Positions 32,205 to 44,379 of a stretch of 64,000 bases of DNA are shown here, in pieces. The DNA is from Ephydatia muelleri (taxonomy: Eukaryota > Porifera > Demospongiae > Spongillida > Spongillidae). The stretch covers positions 36,611-100,610 of the forward strand of contig JABACO010000113.1 of NCBI GenBank assembly GCA_013339895.1. Reading direction: 5' to 3'. The notes under the pieces are model-generated. The model was not told the DNA's origin, did not search any database, and was given only the letters and a program-made list of their open reading frames with translations. Within the stretch, counting starts at the first letter, position 1; the number at the start of each line of letters is the position of its first letter. The position numbers and the translations under genes are program-made.

Positions 32205-32345
32205 AATTTGGCAAAACCTATTCGGAAAAATCGATTTTGTTTTTTAAACTATTCGGAAAAATCAATTTTCAGATCCACAAAAACCTGAAAAATCGATTAG
32301 TGTTTTAAAAGTATTCGGAAAAATCGATTTTCATTATGCAGGGGA
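32205..32345. repeat. Short tandem repeat with ATCGATT core
   Basis: 'attcggaaaaatcgatttt' occurs three to four times with spacer changes. No coding capacity. Confidence 0.75.
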
Positions 32346-34119
32346 GGTTACACACCCTAGACCAGAGATATGAACAGTGTGTTTATATGTATGTCTGTGG
32401 ATAGGTGTGTTTGTGTGATGTTGCATGTGAATCTTGATTAATTAACACTTACCATTCAAGTGTTGTCAATTATTCAGATTGACACTGGTAGCAAAATCTG
32501 CCATCAATTTATTTATTAGAAGAGCTTTTGAAGGGTATCTGGTTTGTTGGAATCTCACCTATACAGTGGTCATTCAATAGGCAAACCTGTTTTGTTATAC
32601 TCTCTCAATCCCACATACTGTTTGATCAATACAGTACCTATTTATGCCATTGTATATCTGCAACTGAGAAATTGGTTCAGAGTTGAATGACAATGTCATG
32701 CTGTGTGTTGATTACCTTCAGCCCTAGATGAAGCATAATCATAGAGTAAAGTAAAATGAACTAGAAGATTAATACCCATTATAGCAAATCACTGAATGCC
32801 ATGCCCCTTGAAGGACAGAGCGAGGAGGAGTTGTTGGCGTACTCGGTACAAGAGGCCCAGGAGAGTGGTCACTCCAACCCCCCCGCCGGGGGCCATGAAG
32901 TGTTCCCATGACGTCCAGACCACCACCAGTGCTGCCCCTACTAAGAAGAGGTCGAGCAAGAGCAGGGAGAATGTGAGGGGAGCAAAGGGAACCATCCGAC
33001 TGACACAGGTGGGCATTGAGGAGGTGAAGAACGTAGCACAGTGTTCTCTGGTCACCAGTACGGGCAAAGTGGTGACCTTGAAGTTCAGTCTGGACTATGA
33101 CAAGCCTTCAGAGCTGTGCAGGCACCTGGTAAGGAAAGGGAATGGATTGCTACTTCATTGCATATTCCGTTATCAATTCACTTTTTGCAACTCAAACTTT
33201 CTTTTCACCTTTGTTTGTGTGTGTGTGTCTCTCACTCTACCTCCCCCTCTCCACCCATTTTATTTGTATCCACAGACTAAGCATGGCTACCTCCAAAGCA
33301 ATGAGGAAGAGGAGTTCTTGCAGCAAGTGGCTGATGTGCTGCAGAAGACAAAGCTGGAGAAGAAGAAGCCCAGTCCTAAGCTGCAGGCCCAGGAACCACC
33401 TGTCACCAAGCCAGCACTAAAGGAGGTGATGCTGCCAACCATCCTCCCATTGCAGAGCAGAATGTTTTGAAGGACGAGTCCACAGCCACCTCCCCTCATG
33501 TCACCCTGGACGATCCCATATCACATGCTCCAAAGGAAAGGTTCATATCGCAGACCTCCATAGATTCAGTAAGTCCTGTGTGAAATTAGTGAATGACCTT
33601 TACCAAATCTCCTCACTTTTCCCCATTTCTCCTCTCCACAACCTTCATGCCTTCATCATCCTTGACCACTTGTGTGGTCCTATTCCTTCCCTCTTTCTTT
33701 GCCACTCTTGATTGGCAGACTCTCAGTTCAGGTGCAACCACCCCTCAATCTTCAGTTCCACCCAACTTTCCTCCAGTGAGCATAGAGTTATGTAGCAGTG
33801 CATATTCTAAATCACTGGTGCTTGTATGTGTGTGTTGCTCTGTGTACAGTACCATTATTTTACTTGATTTCTAAACCCTCCACTACCTCTCCTGTCTGAA
33901 GGTTATCTCAGAAGATGCCCACCCTGTGACTATGCTAGACATGTCATTGCACAGTGGCCTCCAAGGCTTCCAGCCAATGCAGCCACCTGTGCTACCTCAC
34001 CCTGGTGTGGGAATGTCTTCTCTTTATGCACCACCACCACCACAGCCTTCCATGTACGCTTCCCTCACTTCATCTACCTTCCAAAATATGGGGGCTATGG
34101 GAAATGTATCTTCTTCAAT

Positions 34120-34600
34120 AGGCCTGGGCACCATACCACCTTCTAATGCAGGTCTGGGCACTCTACTGTCTTCTAATGGTGGTCTGGGAACCCTACCACC
34201 TAATGCTGGCCTAGGTACTCTACTACTATCAGGCATTGGCCTGGGCACCCTACTACCTAATGCTGGCCTGGGCACCCTACCACCTAATGCTGGCCTGGGC
34301 ACCCTACCACCTTCTAACATAGGCCTGGTCACTCAACTGCCTTCTAATGGTGGTCTGGGGACTCTGCCAGCTTCTAGCCACCTACTAATGCTGGCCTGGG
34401 GACCCTACTATCTTCCACTTCCAATATTGGTCTGGGCCTACCACCTTCTGTTGCCAGCTTGGGTGCTTTGCAAATGGGATAGCTGCCGCCATCGGCTGCT
34501 GGCCTGGGCATCCTTCCACCTAATGGTGGCCTGGGCACCTTACAGCCTAATGGTAGTCTGGGCACCCTACCTCCTAATGGTGGCCTGGGCACCATGCCTC
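34120..34600 (+). repeat. Minisatellite encoding GLGTLPPNA units (copy A)
   Basis: Imperfect 24-33-bp units around 'ggcctgggcaccctaccacct'. Related arrays are at 52365-52810 and 53240-53365. Indels in the array account for the frame changes. Confidence 0.75.
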
Positions 34601-35420
34601 CCTCTGCAGGCATGTATGCTCCATTCCAACAGCTAGGACAGACTCCATTACCCTGGCCTGTCCAACTCCATGGGACATCAGTCCACTCTTCCCCAGACCA
34701 TCCCTTCGGGCCACCCCCAGAGCATGCCCATGGTTCTCCCTCAGACCTTTCCCACGTCTCAGGGGGTCATGCCATCTCCCCCCTCACACACACCCAGCGT
34801 TCTCCCAAACCTAGGCCTCCCTCTTCAACCACCACCCCTGTCCCAGTTGCCCCATATTGTCTCCTACCCCAACCTCTCCAACATGGCCTCCTCCTCATCA
34901 GGCCAGCCGGAGCAGACCAAGAAATTTGAGATCTCTGAGGTGAGTGAAGGTTCTCCTGTGACGCTGGTGAGCTTTGGAGAGACCACGGTGGTCATGGATA
35001 GTTGTGTGGAGGGGGAGGAGGATATGGAGGAGGAGGATACGCTGGAGAGCAGCGACTCTAACATGTACGACTTCACCCAGCCCCCCTTGACCCCTGCTGC
35101 ACATTCTGGTGCCCAGCCCCCACCATTGCATCATCACCATCATCATCATCTGAATGGAGCTGTTGTGTCTGATGACAGTGGACATGCACACAGCATGATT
35201 CTGCCGGCTAAAATCGGTCGCTCCAAACGCACTCGATTGCGTTCCCATCGACCTGTCTCTGCCCATGTCGCATCGGCTTTCACTGCCCCTCCTCCCCTCT
35301 CCCCATTGGTGGATTGTTCCCCCATGGAAATGCCAGTTCCTGAGCCTCATCCCCAGGCTGGTGGCTTTCTGCCTACCGAGTCTCAGGCTCTGTTCAATGA
35401 GGCGTTTGGCCAGTTCCTGT

Positions 35421-35456
35421 ATAACATCAGAGATCATATATGATCTCTGATAACAT
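35421..35456. repeat. 22-bp perfect palindrome between 7-bp direct repeats
   Basis: ATAACAT (35421-35427), then cagagatcat/atatgatctctg (35428-35449), then ATAACAT (35450-35456). The paralogous site in copy B (near 53800) has a single ATAACAT and no palindrome. The 29-bp insertion shifts the frame and creates a stop. Confidence 0.9.
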
Positions 35457-37149
35457 GCATTGCCTATTCACCACACCCACCATGCAGCCACTGTTGCAGC
35501 AACTTAGCAATCATTTTGGGAAGCGTGCAGACACTGTAGGTGAAGTGAGCTCTCTGAGCACTTCTAGCGAATTGACCAGTCGACTTCCCTCGTCTCAACC
35601 TGTGGTAAGTGTAGTGTGCATCTAGGTTGTCATGTGATCTTCATGTTGTAGTGTGCATCTTCTTAAGTTCTTTGTCATGTGATCTGAGTGTGACCTTCTG
35701 CAGGCTCTGTGTACATCGGATGAGCATGGGGAGGAGGATGACCAGGATGACTCGGATGAGGAGGAAGGTGACAACAGTGAGAAGGATGGGGACCAGGAGT
35801 ATGTCAAGCTGATCACAAAGTACGTTAGGGAAGGTGGAAGGATGGGGTTTGTATAGTCATAGTAATGTGATGCTATACTGAATGGCTGATGTTGTAGGGA
35901 ACTTATCATCTATGTCATGGGGTATTCTTTCTTTTTTGTAATGACGTCATTAAAGCTGTGGTTTCAATTTCCGCAGGTTTAATGTAAAGAAGCAACAGTT
36001 GGAAGAGAGGCGTCGCCAGGCGTTGGAGGAGTACATGAAGAACAAGGACGCTAAGAGACGATTGGTCACCAACACGCTTCACCACTCGTTACGACAGGGT
36101 GCGGAGGTCAACTCTTCTTCAGACAGACTGTTTCACAGTACCCCTGGGGGTGGCCGGGAGACCACACCCCAGTACATGCCCACCCGACCAGCCAAGAAAA
36201 GCTCCTTGGAGAAGAAGAACACGGCTAAAACGTATGCCGAGGTGACGACCACCAATGTGGAGAAAGAAGGTGTGGACAAGAAGTCACGCCCGGAACCTGT
36301 TAACCCCGAGAGAGACAACATGCAGAAGAAAGTGGTGGCCGAGCTAGCCACCAGCCTTGTCAATAGAAAGCCTCAGTAGCAGCAGAAGAGGGTCGCTGCT
36401 CCGACTGTGGGCACAGCCAATGCAGGTGGTGGTGGTGCGGGTGGAGGAAAGGAGAGAGTGATGAGGGCAGGAAGTGTGGGAAACAACCTAGCTGGCCCGA
36501 CTAGTGCAATGGGAGGGACCCAGAGTAAATTCCAACACATCCCGACGGTGGTGTCAGAGTGGACTGAGTTCACTGGAGTGACTCCCAAAGGCTCTCAGAT
36601 AGTGGGAAGCACTTCTGTGGCCAATGGTGGTAGTCCTGTGGCTGGGAGCTCTACGGGAGGAGGGGGAGGAGGGTACAGCAGTGTCAGTGGTACCTCAGCA
36701 AACAGTACTACCAGAGTGGACATCACTGAGTTTGATCCTATCCACAAGAGCTAGTACTAATCGGGTTTCACTGATTTTGTGTTCCATTTTCTATGTTGTA
36801 TGTGGACTTAATAATTTTTATACATCAAGTTATTATTATTATGTGCAGCTGAGGACTTGTGATATGTGTGTTACTATTGGGAAGATCAGGTGAAGTGTCA
36901 CTACTCCTTGGAGCAAGTGATGAATGACTGCTTAGTTCTACTCCGCGGACACAGCAAATCATTATTTTAAAACATGTTGTAGGCTCCTTTTAACAGTATA
37001 AACCCCAAACTTCCTAACGGTTAAGTGTTGTAGGATCCTATCAACCCCACTGTAAACGTACTGTATTTCGTTGGATTTAGCATAACCAATCCTACATACA
37101 AGAATTACTTTCTCTAAGTGTTTTGAACAATGTACTTGTAAACAAGACA

Positions 37150-37390
37150 AGTGGGCGGGGCACGGCGTCACGAGTTGGCGTTTAAATAAGTCATGCGTGT
37201 GGAACGGGTAAATTCCATATTGACAGCACAGCTCACTTAAATATAATGCAGCATGTTCGATGCATATTGTAATATTGTTACGCAGTGACACCAGTACTAG
37301 ATCTATTAGGTCATAGGTTCCACGCTTATTAGTATTTCGCGTAGCCGGCGGTATGCGAAGTGGTGGCATTATGTGATAACTTTGGAGGTG
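37150..37390 (+). promoter_or_regulatory. Upstream region shared by the ubiquitin-array genes (copy 1)
   Basis: 'gaacgggtaaattccatattgacagcacagc' and 'attgtaatattgttacg ... ctattaggtcataggttcc' correspond to the same positions upstream of copies 2 (42.0-42.2 kb) and 3 (54.2-54.4 kb). This is probably the ancestral 5' UTR exon and first intron, here with a weaker donor. Confidence 0.5.
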
Positions 37391-39840
37391 GAACATTGAC
37401 AATGTGAAGGCCAAGATCCTGGACAAGAGTGGCCCTCCCCCAGACGAACAGCGACTAATCTTTAATGGCAAACAGCTAGAAGATCATCGTACCTTGAGTG
37501 TCTACAGCATCAAAGAAAATTCAACTCTTAATTGTCATGATATTACCCGTTGGGGTATGGAAATCACATTACGTACAGTACCTGAACGCAAGACCTTCAC
37601 CTTGTGGGTTATACCAAATTTTAACATCGAGAATGTGAGGTACAAGATCTGGGATGTGGCATCCATTCCACCAGACCAACAGCGACTCATCTTCAATGGC
37701 AAACTACTGGAAAATAGTTGTGCCTTGAGTAATTACAACATCCAAAAAGACTAAACTCTCTATCTAATTATTCGCTAGCAATTATTTGTGAAGATTGTGA
37801 CAGGCAAGACCATCACCCTGCAGCTTGTACAAAATGACACAATTGATAATGTGAAGGCCGTGATCCAGGACAAGGAAGGCATTCCACCAGACCATCAGCT
37901 ACTCTTGTTCAATGGCATACAGCTGGAAGATGGTTGTACCTTGAGTGACTACAATATCCAAAACGAGTCAACTCTTCATCTTGTTGTTGGCTTGTGTAGT
38001 GGTAAGTAACTATAGATACATTATGATTGGACATGCATATGACCAGGGCTGCCTCAGGCCAACCCAACCTCTCAGACCAGCTGGACAGGCCTGGCCTGCT
38101 AGGCTGAACTTCCACTGATGTATTATATAAAGAGTTATAATCCAGCTTGCAATCACAATGCAGCCCAATTCCAAGTTACGTATGTCGAATATGTATCACA
38201 CTTATCCATGGATAGTTTGGGATAAAGGAGATGTAATTAGATCATTAACCCCTTAGATGGATGATGTGAAGATGTTGCCAAGGGCGGTACAAAAATGCAA
38301 GGCAAAAGCATATACGATTTGAGGGGTTGTTCCAAACATTGCGATGAGAATATAACTCTGACAAACCAGTTTACAATTGGCCCTCACTTAAATTATGCAT
38401 AACATGTGCTGCATTGTAGTGCATTTTGAATTTTGTTTCATCATATGCATCTTTGCAATTATATTATAAAATCATTAGTACAGCTTTGTGGTAAAGTAAA
38501 CTTTTTTCACTCTAGGACACAACATTAATCCATACATCTGAAACAATTATGAAATGTTGTGATTAGTACTTTGCACACTTCTGTGCCATTCATTTGTTTA
38601 AAAGAGTGCTCTTTCTGTAATCTCATTGAGATGCTTGCTACACTCTTTATAATTGATGTAACAAACCAATTCTAGCTGTTTGATTGATAAACGGGGCCCA
38701 ATTGAACAGCTACTATCTAAGAACTAATGTGCAGTGAAACAGTATTATTGATAGTTGGCTTCTGGTAGTTAAAGAGCAAGTGTCTAATTAGTTGCGTAAT
38801 GTCGTGATTGCATAAAATGTAACACAACTGATGTTCTCATGCTTTCTCATAGCCATGACGGAACTATATCAATCAATAGTGAAGCAATATGAAGTATGCC
38901 AGAACGAGATCAAGCAATGAAGGAACGAGATCAAGCACTGAAGGAGCATGATAAAGTATTGAAGGATGAGATCAGGAAATGGAGGTACTAATTCAAAAAA
39001 GAGAAGGAACGAGACCAAGCAATTAAGGAGAGGAATCTTGCAGTGAAGGAATGCCATCAAGCTCTCAAAGAGAGGGATCAAACAATTAGGGATTAAATGA
39101 GAAGCAGTCCAAATTTAGCACATTCTGGATTGTACCATGTAGTCATGTGACTGTGCTGGAGAAAGTGATAGGAGGAGGGGCATGGGGATTTGTTAAGGAA
39201 GGAAGGTTCAGAGATCAACGGGTGGCTGTAAAGTGTGTCCATGAGCTGATCTTAAGCAAGCTAACCATGCAACGAGTGTATTGTGAGATCTGTACCATGT
39301 CCCAAGTTCACCACCCCAATCTTGTGCTATTTATAGCAGCAGTGCTGGATGACCAGGGAGGGCCATTGATCATCACTTAACTGTTGGACACCACATTGAG
39401 GAAGGCCTATGAGGACAACCTCCTTAAGCCTGGCCTGGACCAGTGCATGGACATATTTCGTGATGTGGCCTCTGCCCTATGCTGCCTCCATGGGCTTGAA
39501 GAACCCATCATCCACAGCTAGAGATGCCAGCTCAGCCAATGTGATTTTGAAAGCCATGGCTGGAAGTGAATGGAAAGCCAAATTAGGTCTGCCAATTGGG
39601 CCAAGGAAGCTTGTACCATGGGAGATGGTGCCATTGTCTATACAGCCCCAGAGGCATTTCCAGTCCACCCATCTCTCGGTGTCAAGCCACCATGGCGTGT
39701 ACAGTTATGGAATACTGCTGTGTGAGGTGACATTGAGAGAGTTCCCTGATCCTGCCACCCTCCATGAAATGATATCAAAAGTAAAGGCCAAACATGCTTC
39801 CTGGTACTGAGGTGCACTGAAACTAAACCTGAACAACGAC
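37390..39840 (+). pseudogene. Ubiquitin-like array - coiled coil - TKL kinase gene, copy 1
   Basis: Three ubiquitin-like repeats (37395-38001): the first lacks its start, and the third reads [30 protein letters not shown]. They end at a strong donor (gtaagt, 38002). After an 850-bp intron, acceptor ctttctcatag opens an exon at 38853 reading AMTELYQSIVKQYEVCQNE, then ERDQAMK-type heptads. The kinase begins near 39150: IGGGAWGFVKEG (Gly loop), VAVKCVHE (Lys), CEICTMSQVHHPNLVLFIAA, IFRDVASALCCLHGLEEPII. Stops follow in the catalytic loop (TAG in place of the HRD Arg region near 39519). The DFG segment is deleted and the APE region is out of frame. Clearly a pseudogene. Confidence 0.7.
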
Positions 39841-39860
39841 CCACCATGTCAAAGGTACTT

Positions 39861-41190
39861 GCCAGGGTTGCCGAAAGTCAGGCCAGTTTCCGGCCTGTGA
39901 CCTGAAGGTCAGGCTAGGCTCCGGCCTGTGGCCTGAAAGGTCGACCCGATAAAATACAATTTTTAGTTACAATTATTCATTCATTGTTGCACGTTTATGT
40001 TTATTCATTCGTTAACTGTGCAAATTCGCAGCCATCGCTATGAATAAGGCTTCAGGTGCTTGCTGCAGTTCCTCTCTATCAGATACTTCCCTTGTGTCTC
40101 CTACAAACCCAGATCTCTGGGTTTATAATACGGATGAGCTTATAAGGTACCCGCAACGACGCAAGCAATCCTCTGTAGTGTGGTCACACTTCAAATTGCA
40201 CAAATTTCATGAAGCAAAGGAAAAGAGTGGATATGAAGGGTTTGCTGATAAAGCTTGGTGTGACTACTGCCACAAGCCCTTTGTTAAGGAGAATTCAACT
40301 CTTTTGAGGCACCTGCAAAAGGCACCATAAAAAGGAGCTGCGTGAATCTGGTGGGGAACAAGAGGAAGCACCCCTGACTTTGGCCTACAAAGGAAGAGAA
40401 AGCACTCTAATAGCTAAAAAGGGTCATATTGAGCAATATTTTACAGCCAAGTCTGTACCCCTCACAGATAATGAGCATGATACTGCAATGCAACTTTTGG
40501 CACAGGCATGGTACAATAATCTACTCCCTCTTCTTGCAAACAGTTTGTCTTTTAATAAGTTCATTGCCTGCATATCAAGAGGGTCATTCAGAATGCCAGG
40601 CAGAAGCAAATTGACTGAACTGTTAGATGACATGTATGCAAAGATGCTGCTCAGGTTTAAGGCATTATTACAGCAGTCCACTTCTGTCTCACTCACTACT
40701 GATGCAGCAAAGATGCCAACAGGTGACTCTTATGTGGCAGTCACCTGCCATTGGATGAGTACGGACTGGTGTCTCATGTCAGCTGTTTTAGGAGTGAGCA
40801 TTAGCAATGCGTCTCATACTGCAGAAGAGATTGTATCACTGCTGAATGAGCTGGGAGTGAAATACACTTTAGACGGACGCAATTGCCACTGATAATGGTG
40901 CTAACTTCAATTGCTTGAAACAGGTATTTGTGAAGAACATGTGCGCTGTGCTTGCCACACACTGCAGTTGTCCATCAAGAATTACATTGATCCAGCAAAG
41001 CCTAAGAATGCACCTGTAGCCCCAACAAATCCTACAAGTTACCTTGTTTCAACCTTTCGAAAGTTGGTAAATAAGATGCATCTTATGACAGAAAACTTGT
41101 CTACTGCTCAGATAGGTGGGCCTGCTGGTGAGCGGAGGCAGATGAAGATAATACTGATGACACTCATCATTTGTAAGGGCTAGCAAACTA
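39861..41190 (+). pseudogene. hAT transposase remnant with BED finger
   Basis: The left end cagggttgccgaaagtc resembles a hAT terminus. The coding part starts near 40040. A BED-type zinc finger (VVWSHFKLHKF, WCDYCHKPF, LLRHLQK) is followed, after a frameshift near 40318, by a 170-codon frame with SKLTELLDDMYAKM and SLTTDAAKMPTGDSYVAVTC (first catalytic Asp region). A further shift gives the TDNGANFNC motif and VRCACHTLQLSIKNYI. The C-terminal dimerisation region is missing and no right terminus is seen. Confidence 0.65.
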
Positions 41191-41870
41191 CCCTTGCACA
41201 GGAAACAGTCGTATAATTAGAGACATATTCAACCAAGTGAGCCATACAAAACAAATATCCAGCTGCAATCTCATAGACTTGACTTTTTTTTCCATCTGCG
41301 CCTGAAGAAGGAACGTATCAGACGGTTCCGAAACTAGTTGCTAATTTTGGAAAAGGTTTTGAACTGAAATAAAGTTTTGTGTGACTATGAAGAAAATGGA
41401 AACAGCAAATGACATCGTATGTTATACTTTGTTATTCATAATTGGTGATTTGCGTTTTGTATATTGCCTGACCTCAATATTCTATAAACTAATTAAGTCC
41501 AATCAAAACAATATCCTTAGCGACAGAACGTACATATACATAACTCAATAAACCTATACTTCAGAAAACCATGTAACACGGCCCGTAACCTAGAAGACAG
41601 CTTGACTCCTCTGCAGACGATGAAACAGAAACAAAAACAGAGTCAACGGATGGTAGAGGTGGGAGCATCTCCTTAGAGGAGGATGGCCCTGTTACTGGGT
41701 TCAATAAGCAAAGGCAGAGGCAGCGGAACACCCTTAATGGGGGGCGGGGGGCGGAAAGTTATCCTTTTTCACCGTACATGGAAAAGCTGTCACTCATTTA
41801 TCACCATGTATGGTGAAAATGAATGAATACTATGACTTTTGGCCCCCCCTCCCCCCTCCTTCCCTCTATC
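41191..41870. other. Non-coding; retroelement-tail-like hairpin at 41.30 kb
   Basis: 'cctgaagaaggaacgtatcagacggttccgaaac' (41302-41335) forms a ggaac/gttcc stem-loop followed by gaaac, like the motif at 14.75 kb. 'ggaacacccttaatgg' at 41727 recurs at 53869 upstream of copy 3 and marks the left limit of homology between copies 2 and 3. No gene seen. Confidence 0.4.
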
Positions 41871-42205
41871 AAGGGTCGGATTAATCGGTCAGCCCGTCTA
41901 CTGTACACTCTTCGAAGGATGGTTCTGGCATTCGCTCTTATTAAGTAAATGCTTAAGTTCGAAACAGGTCGACAGATACCAGCAAGTAAATTCACTTGGG
42001 CAGTGACCTGTGGATTGCAAGCCTATAAATTATCCTCGGATCACTCACGTGATATTCGAGTGGGCGAATAAACAAGTCGTGCGGCTGAACTGGTAAGTTC
42101 TGTATTGCAGCTGACAGCAGATAAATGCTTACCTAAATGTATATATATATTCAGGTGCTCATGTGTGTATTGTAATATTGTTTTACGTAGAGAGACTAGA
42201 CCTAG
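41870..42205 (+). promoter_or_regulatory. Promoter/5' UTR region of ubiquitin-array copy 2
   Basis: Strongly similar to 54085-54390 upstream of copy 3: 'cactcttcgaaggatggttctggcattcgctctta', 'tcacgtgatattcgag' with a CACGTG palindrome, 'gggcgaataaacaa', then donor-like ctg|gtaagttc and 'tattgcagctgacag'. Conservation across copies while the surroundings vary suggests the ancestral promoter, a non-coding exon and intron 1. Acceptor cgcatag at 42788 precedes the ATG by 4 bp. Confidence 0.5.
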
Positions 42206-42324
42206 CTATTAGCAGCTCCGGATCCAGGAATTTTTTATGGGGGGGGGGGGGGGCGGTTTACCAGAGGGGCGGCAATGTATGCGAAGCTGTTTGAACGGAG
42301 GAGGGGGGTGCAGTCCGCTTACGA

Positions 42325-42368
<44 letters not shown>

Positions 42369-42734
42369 AGTCCGCTTACAGCGGGGAGGGAGGGGGGTAC
42401 AGTCGGCAAGTTGCATCAACCAATTCATCACTCACATGCACGCATCTCTACTAAAACACAAGGAACATCACGGCAAACGGGTCCACCCCGCACCTGCCCT
42501 GTCTCGTGCTCCACCGCTTCGTTGACATTTGTGCGTACAACTGAGTAATCGGGACTTTTAAGTATGGCGCAACACGTTATCTGTAGATCTTTGTCGTCGG
42601 GAAGGGAGGGAGGGGGGGGGGGGGGGGCAGCAAAAGCTGCCAGGGGGCGGCATTTCATACGCGATGGGGGGGGGGGGGGGGTGGCCGCCCCCCCCCCCCC
42701 CCAAGGCTATGCTGGATCCGGGGCTGCCTATTAG
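42206..42734. mobile_element. G-rich MITE-like insertion with GGATCCGG termini
   Basis: Termini gcagctccggatccag and ctggatccggggctgc are inverted. The flanks duplicate CTATTAG (42206-42212 and 42728-42734). Copy 1 of the host sequence has a single ctattaggt at the equivalent place (about 37305), giving an empty site. The interior is poly-G/poly-C and non-coding. It sits in intron 1 of ubiquitin-array copy 2. Confidence 0.8.
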
Positions 42735-42792
42735 GTTATAGAATCCAGGCTCTCTAACAATCGTTCATCTTCATCTTGTTTCGCATAGTGGT

Positions 42793-44379
42793 ATGCAAAT
42801 CTTTGTGAAGACCTTAACTGGCAAGACCATCACCCTGGAGGTGGAACCAAGTGACTCCATTGGCAATGTAAAAGCCAAGATCCAGGACATGGAAGGCATT
42901 CCACCAGACCAACAGCGACTTATCTTTGCTGGCAAACAACTGCAGGATGATCATACTCTGAATGACTACAACATCCAAAATCTGTCAATTCTCCACTTAG
43001 TACTTAGGTTAAGTGGTCCTTCAAAGATCTATGTGACAATACCAACTGGCAAGACCATCACCTTGGAGATAGGATGCTTTGGCTGCGTGACTGTCAACAA
43101 TTTGAAGGCCAAGATCCAAGAGGAGGAAGGAATTCCACAAGATCAACAACAAATATTCTTTGATGACCAGCAGCTGGAGGATGATCATGACTTGATGAAG
43201 TATCATATCGAAAGGGACTCAACTCTTCGTCTAGTTCTTCGCTTGCATATCTTTGTGAAGACCTTGACTGGCAAGACCATCACCCTGGAGGTGGAACCAA
43301 GTGACTCCATTGGCAATGTAAAAGCCAAGATCCAGGACATGGAAGGCATTCCACCAGACCAACAGCGACTTATCTTTGCTGGCAAACAACTGCAGGATGA
43401 TCATACTCTGAATGACTACAACATCCAAAATCTGTCAATTCTCCACTTAGTACTTAGGTTAAGTGGTCCTTCAAAGATCTATGTGACAATACCAACTGGC
43501 AAGACCATCACCTTGGAGATAGGATGCTTTGGCTGCGTGACTGTCAACAATTTGAAGGCCAAGATCCAAGAGGAGGAAGGAATTCCACAAGATCAACAAC
43601 AAATATTCTTTGATGACCAGCAGCTGGAGGATGATCATGACTTGATGAAGTACCATATCGAAAGGGACTCAACTCTTCGTCTAGTTCTTCGCTTGCATAT
43701 CTTTGTGAAGACCTTGACTGGCAAGACCATCACCCTGGAGGTGGAACCAAGTGACTCCATTGGCAATGTAAAAGCCAAGATCCAGGACATGGAAGGCATT
43801 CCACCAGACCAACAGCGACTTATCTTTGCTGGCAAACAACTGCAGGATGATCATACTCTGAATGACTACAACATCCAAAATCTGTCAATTCTCCACTTAG
43901 TACTTAGGTTAAGTGGTCCTTCAAAGATCTATGTGACAATACCAACTGGCAAGACCATCACCTTGGAGATAGGATGCTTTGGCTGCGTGACTGTCAACAA
44001 TTTGAAGGCCAAGATCCAAGAGGAGGAAGGAATTCCACAAGATCAACAACAAATATTCTTTGATGACCAGCAGCTGGAGGATGATCATGACTTGATGAAG
44101 TACCATATCGAAAGGGACTCAACTCTTCGTCTAGTTCTTCGCTTGCATATCTTTGTGAAGACCTTGACTGGCAAGACCATCACCCTGGAGGTGGAACCAA
44201 GTGACTCCATTGGCAATGTAAAAGCCAAGATCCAGGACAAGGAAGGCATTCCACCAGACCAACAACAACTCATCTTTGCTGGCAAACAACTGGAAGATGG
44301 ATTTACACTGCTCCACTACCACATTGAGGATAAGTCCTTTCTCGATCTTGTTCTCGGCTCGCATAGTGGTAAGCTCTAG
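42793..44379 (+). CDS. Ubiquitin-like array protein, copy 2 (seven repeats, open)
   Basis: An intact frame of 528 codons begins [19 protein letters not shown], identical to ubiquitin except near the end of that string. It alternates two types, A and B: (AB)x3 plus a final A. The AB unit is 450 bp and nearly identical three times. Type A keeps the ubiquitin residues Lys6, 11, 27, 29, 48 and the Leu8-Ile44-Val70 patch but has NIQNLS at the Lys63 site and ends LVLRLSG. Type B ([20 protein letters not shown]) lost Lys48 and Ile44. No repeat ends RGG, so deubiquitinase cleavage and conjugation are not expected. The frame ends SHSG at a gtaagc donor (44369) with a fallback stop at 44377. Downstream kinase exons are missing here. 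Confidence 0.75.
   Translation: MQIFVKTLTGKTITLEVEPSDSIGNVKAKIQDMEGIPPDQQRLIFAGKQLQDDHTLNDYNIQNLSILHLVLRLSGPSKIYVTIPTGKTITLEIGCFGCVTVNNLKAKIQEEEGIPQDQQQIFFDDQQLEDDHDLMKYHIERDSTLRLVLRLHIFVKTLTGKTITLEVEPSDSIGNVKAKIQDMEGIPPDQQRLIFAGKQLQDDHTLNDYNIQNLSILHLVLRLSGPSKIYVTIPTGKTITLEIGCFGCVTVNNLKAKIQEEEGIPQDQQQIFFDDQQLEDDHDLMKYHIERDSTLRLVLRLHIFVKTLTGKTITLEVEPSDSIGNVKAKIQDMEGIPPDQQRLIFAGKQLQDDHTLNDYNIQNLSILHLVLRLSGPSKIYVTIPTGKTITLEIGCFGCVTVNNLKAKIQEEEGIPQDQQQIFFDDQQLEDDHDLMKYHIERDSTLRLVLRLHIFVKTLTGKTITLEVEPSDSIGNVKAKIQDKEGIPPDQQQLIFAGKQLEDGFTLLHYHIEDKSFLDLVLGSHSGKL

Larger units (their letters stand above)
32775..36757 (+). pseudogene. WNK kinase C-terminal half, copy A (kinase domain absent)
   Basis: Seven exons are supported by splice sites: to 33128, 33276-33425, ~33456-33568, 33719-33775, 33902-35604, 35704-35819 and 35977 onward. 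Exons 1-2 encode CSLVTSTGKVVTLKFSLDYD and QSNEEEEFLQQVADVLQK, the conserved C-terminal-like (CCT/PF2-like) domain of WNK kinases. ERFISQTSIDS and KKFEISEVSEG recall WNK RFx[VI] motifs. Exon 5 holds GLGTLPPNA minisatellite repeats, and a Glu-rich coiled coil (QQLEERRRQALEEYM) follows. Breaks: a stop after HEVFP near 32910, shifts near 34375 and 34480, a palindromic insertion at 35428 causing a stop, and TAG at 36377 inside a CAG run. WNKs regulate ion cotransporters; this copy looks dead. Confidence 0.6.

Noticed and set aside
42209..42409. Poly-proline / poly-glycine frames near 42.3 kb
   Set aside because: They come from homopolymer G tracts of a MITE.
42793..44379. True polyubiquitin gene
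   Set aside because: No unit ends in RGG, alternate units lack Lys48 and the Ile44 patch, and the last unit ends at a splice donor.
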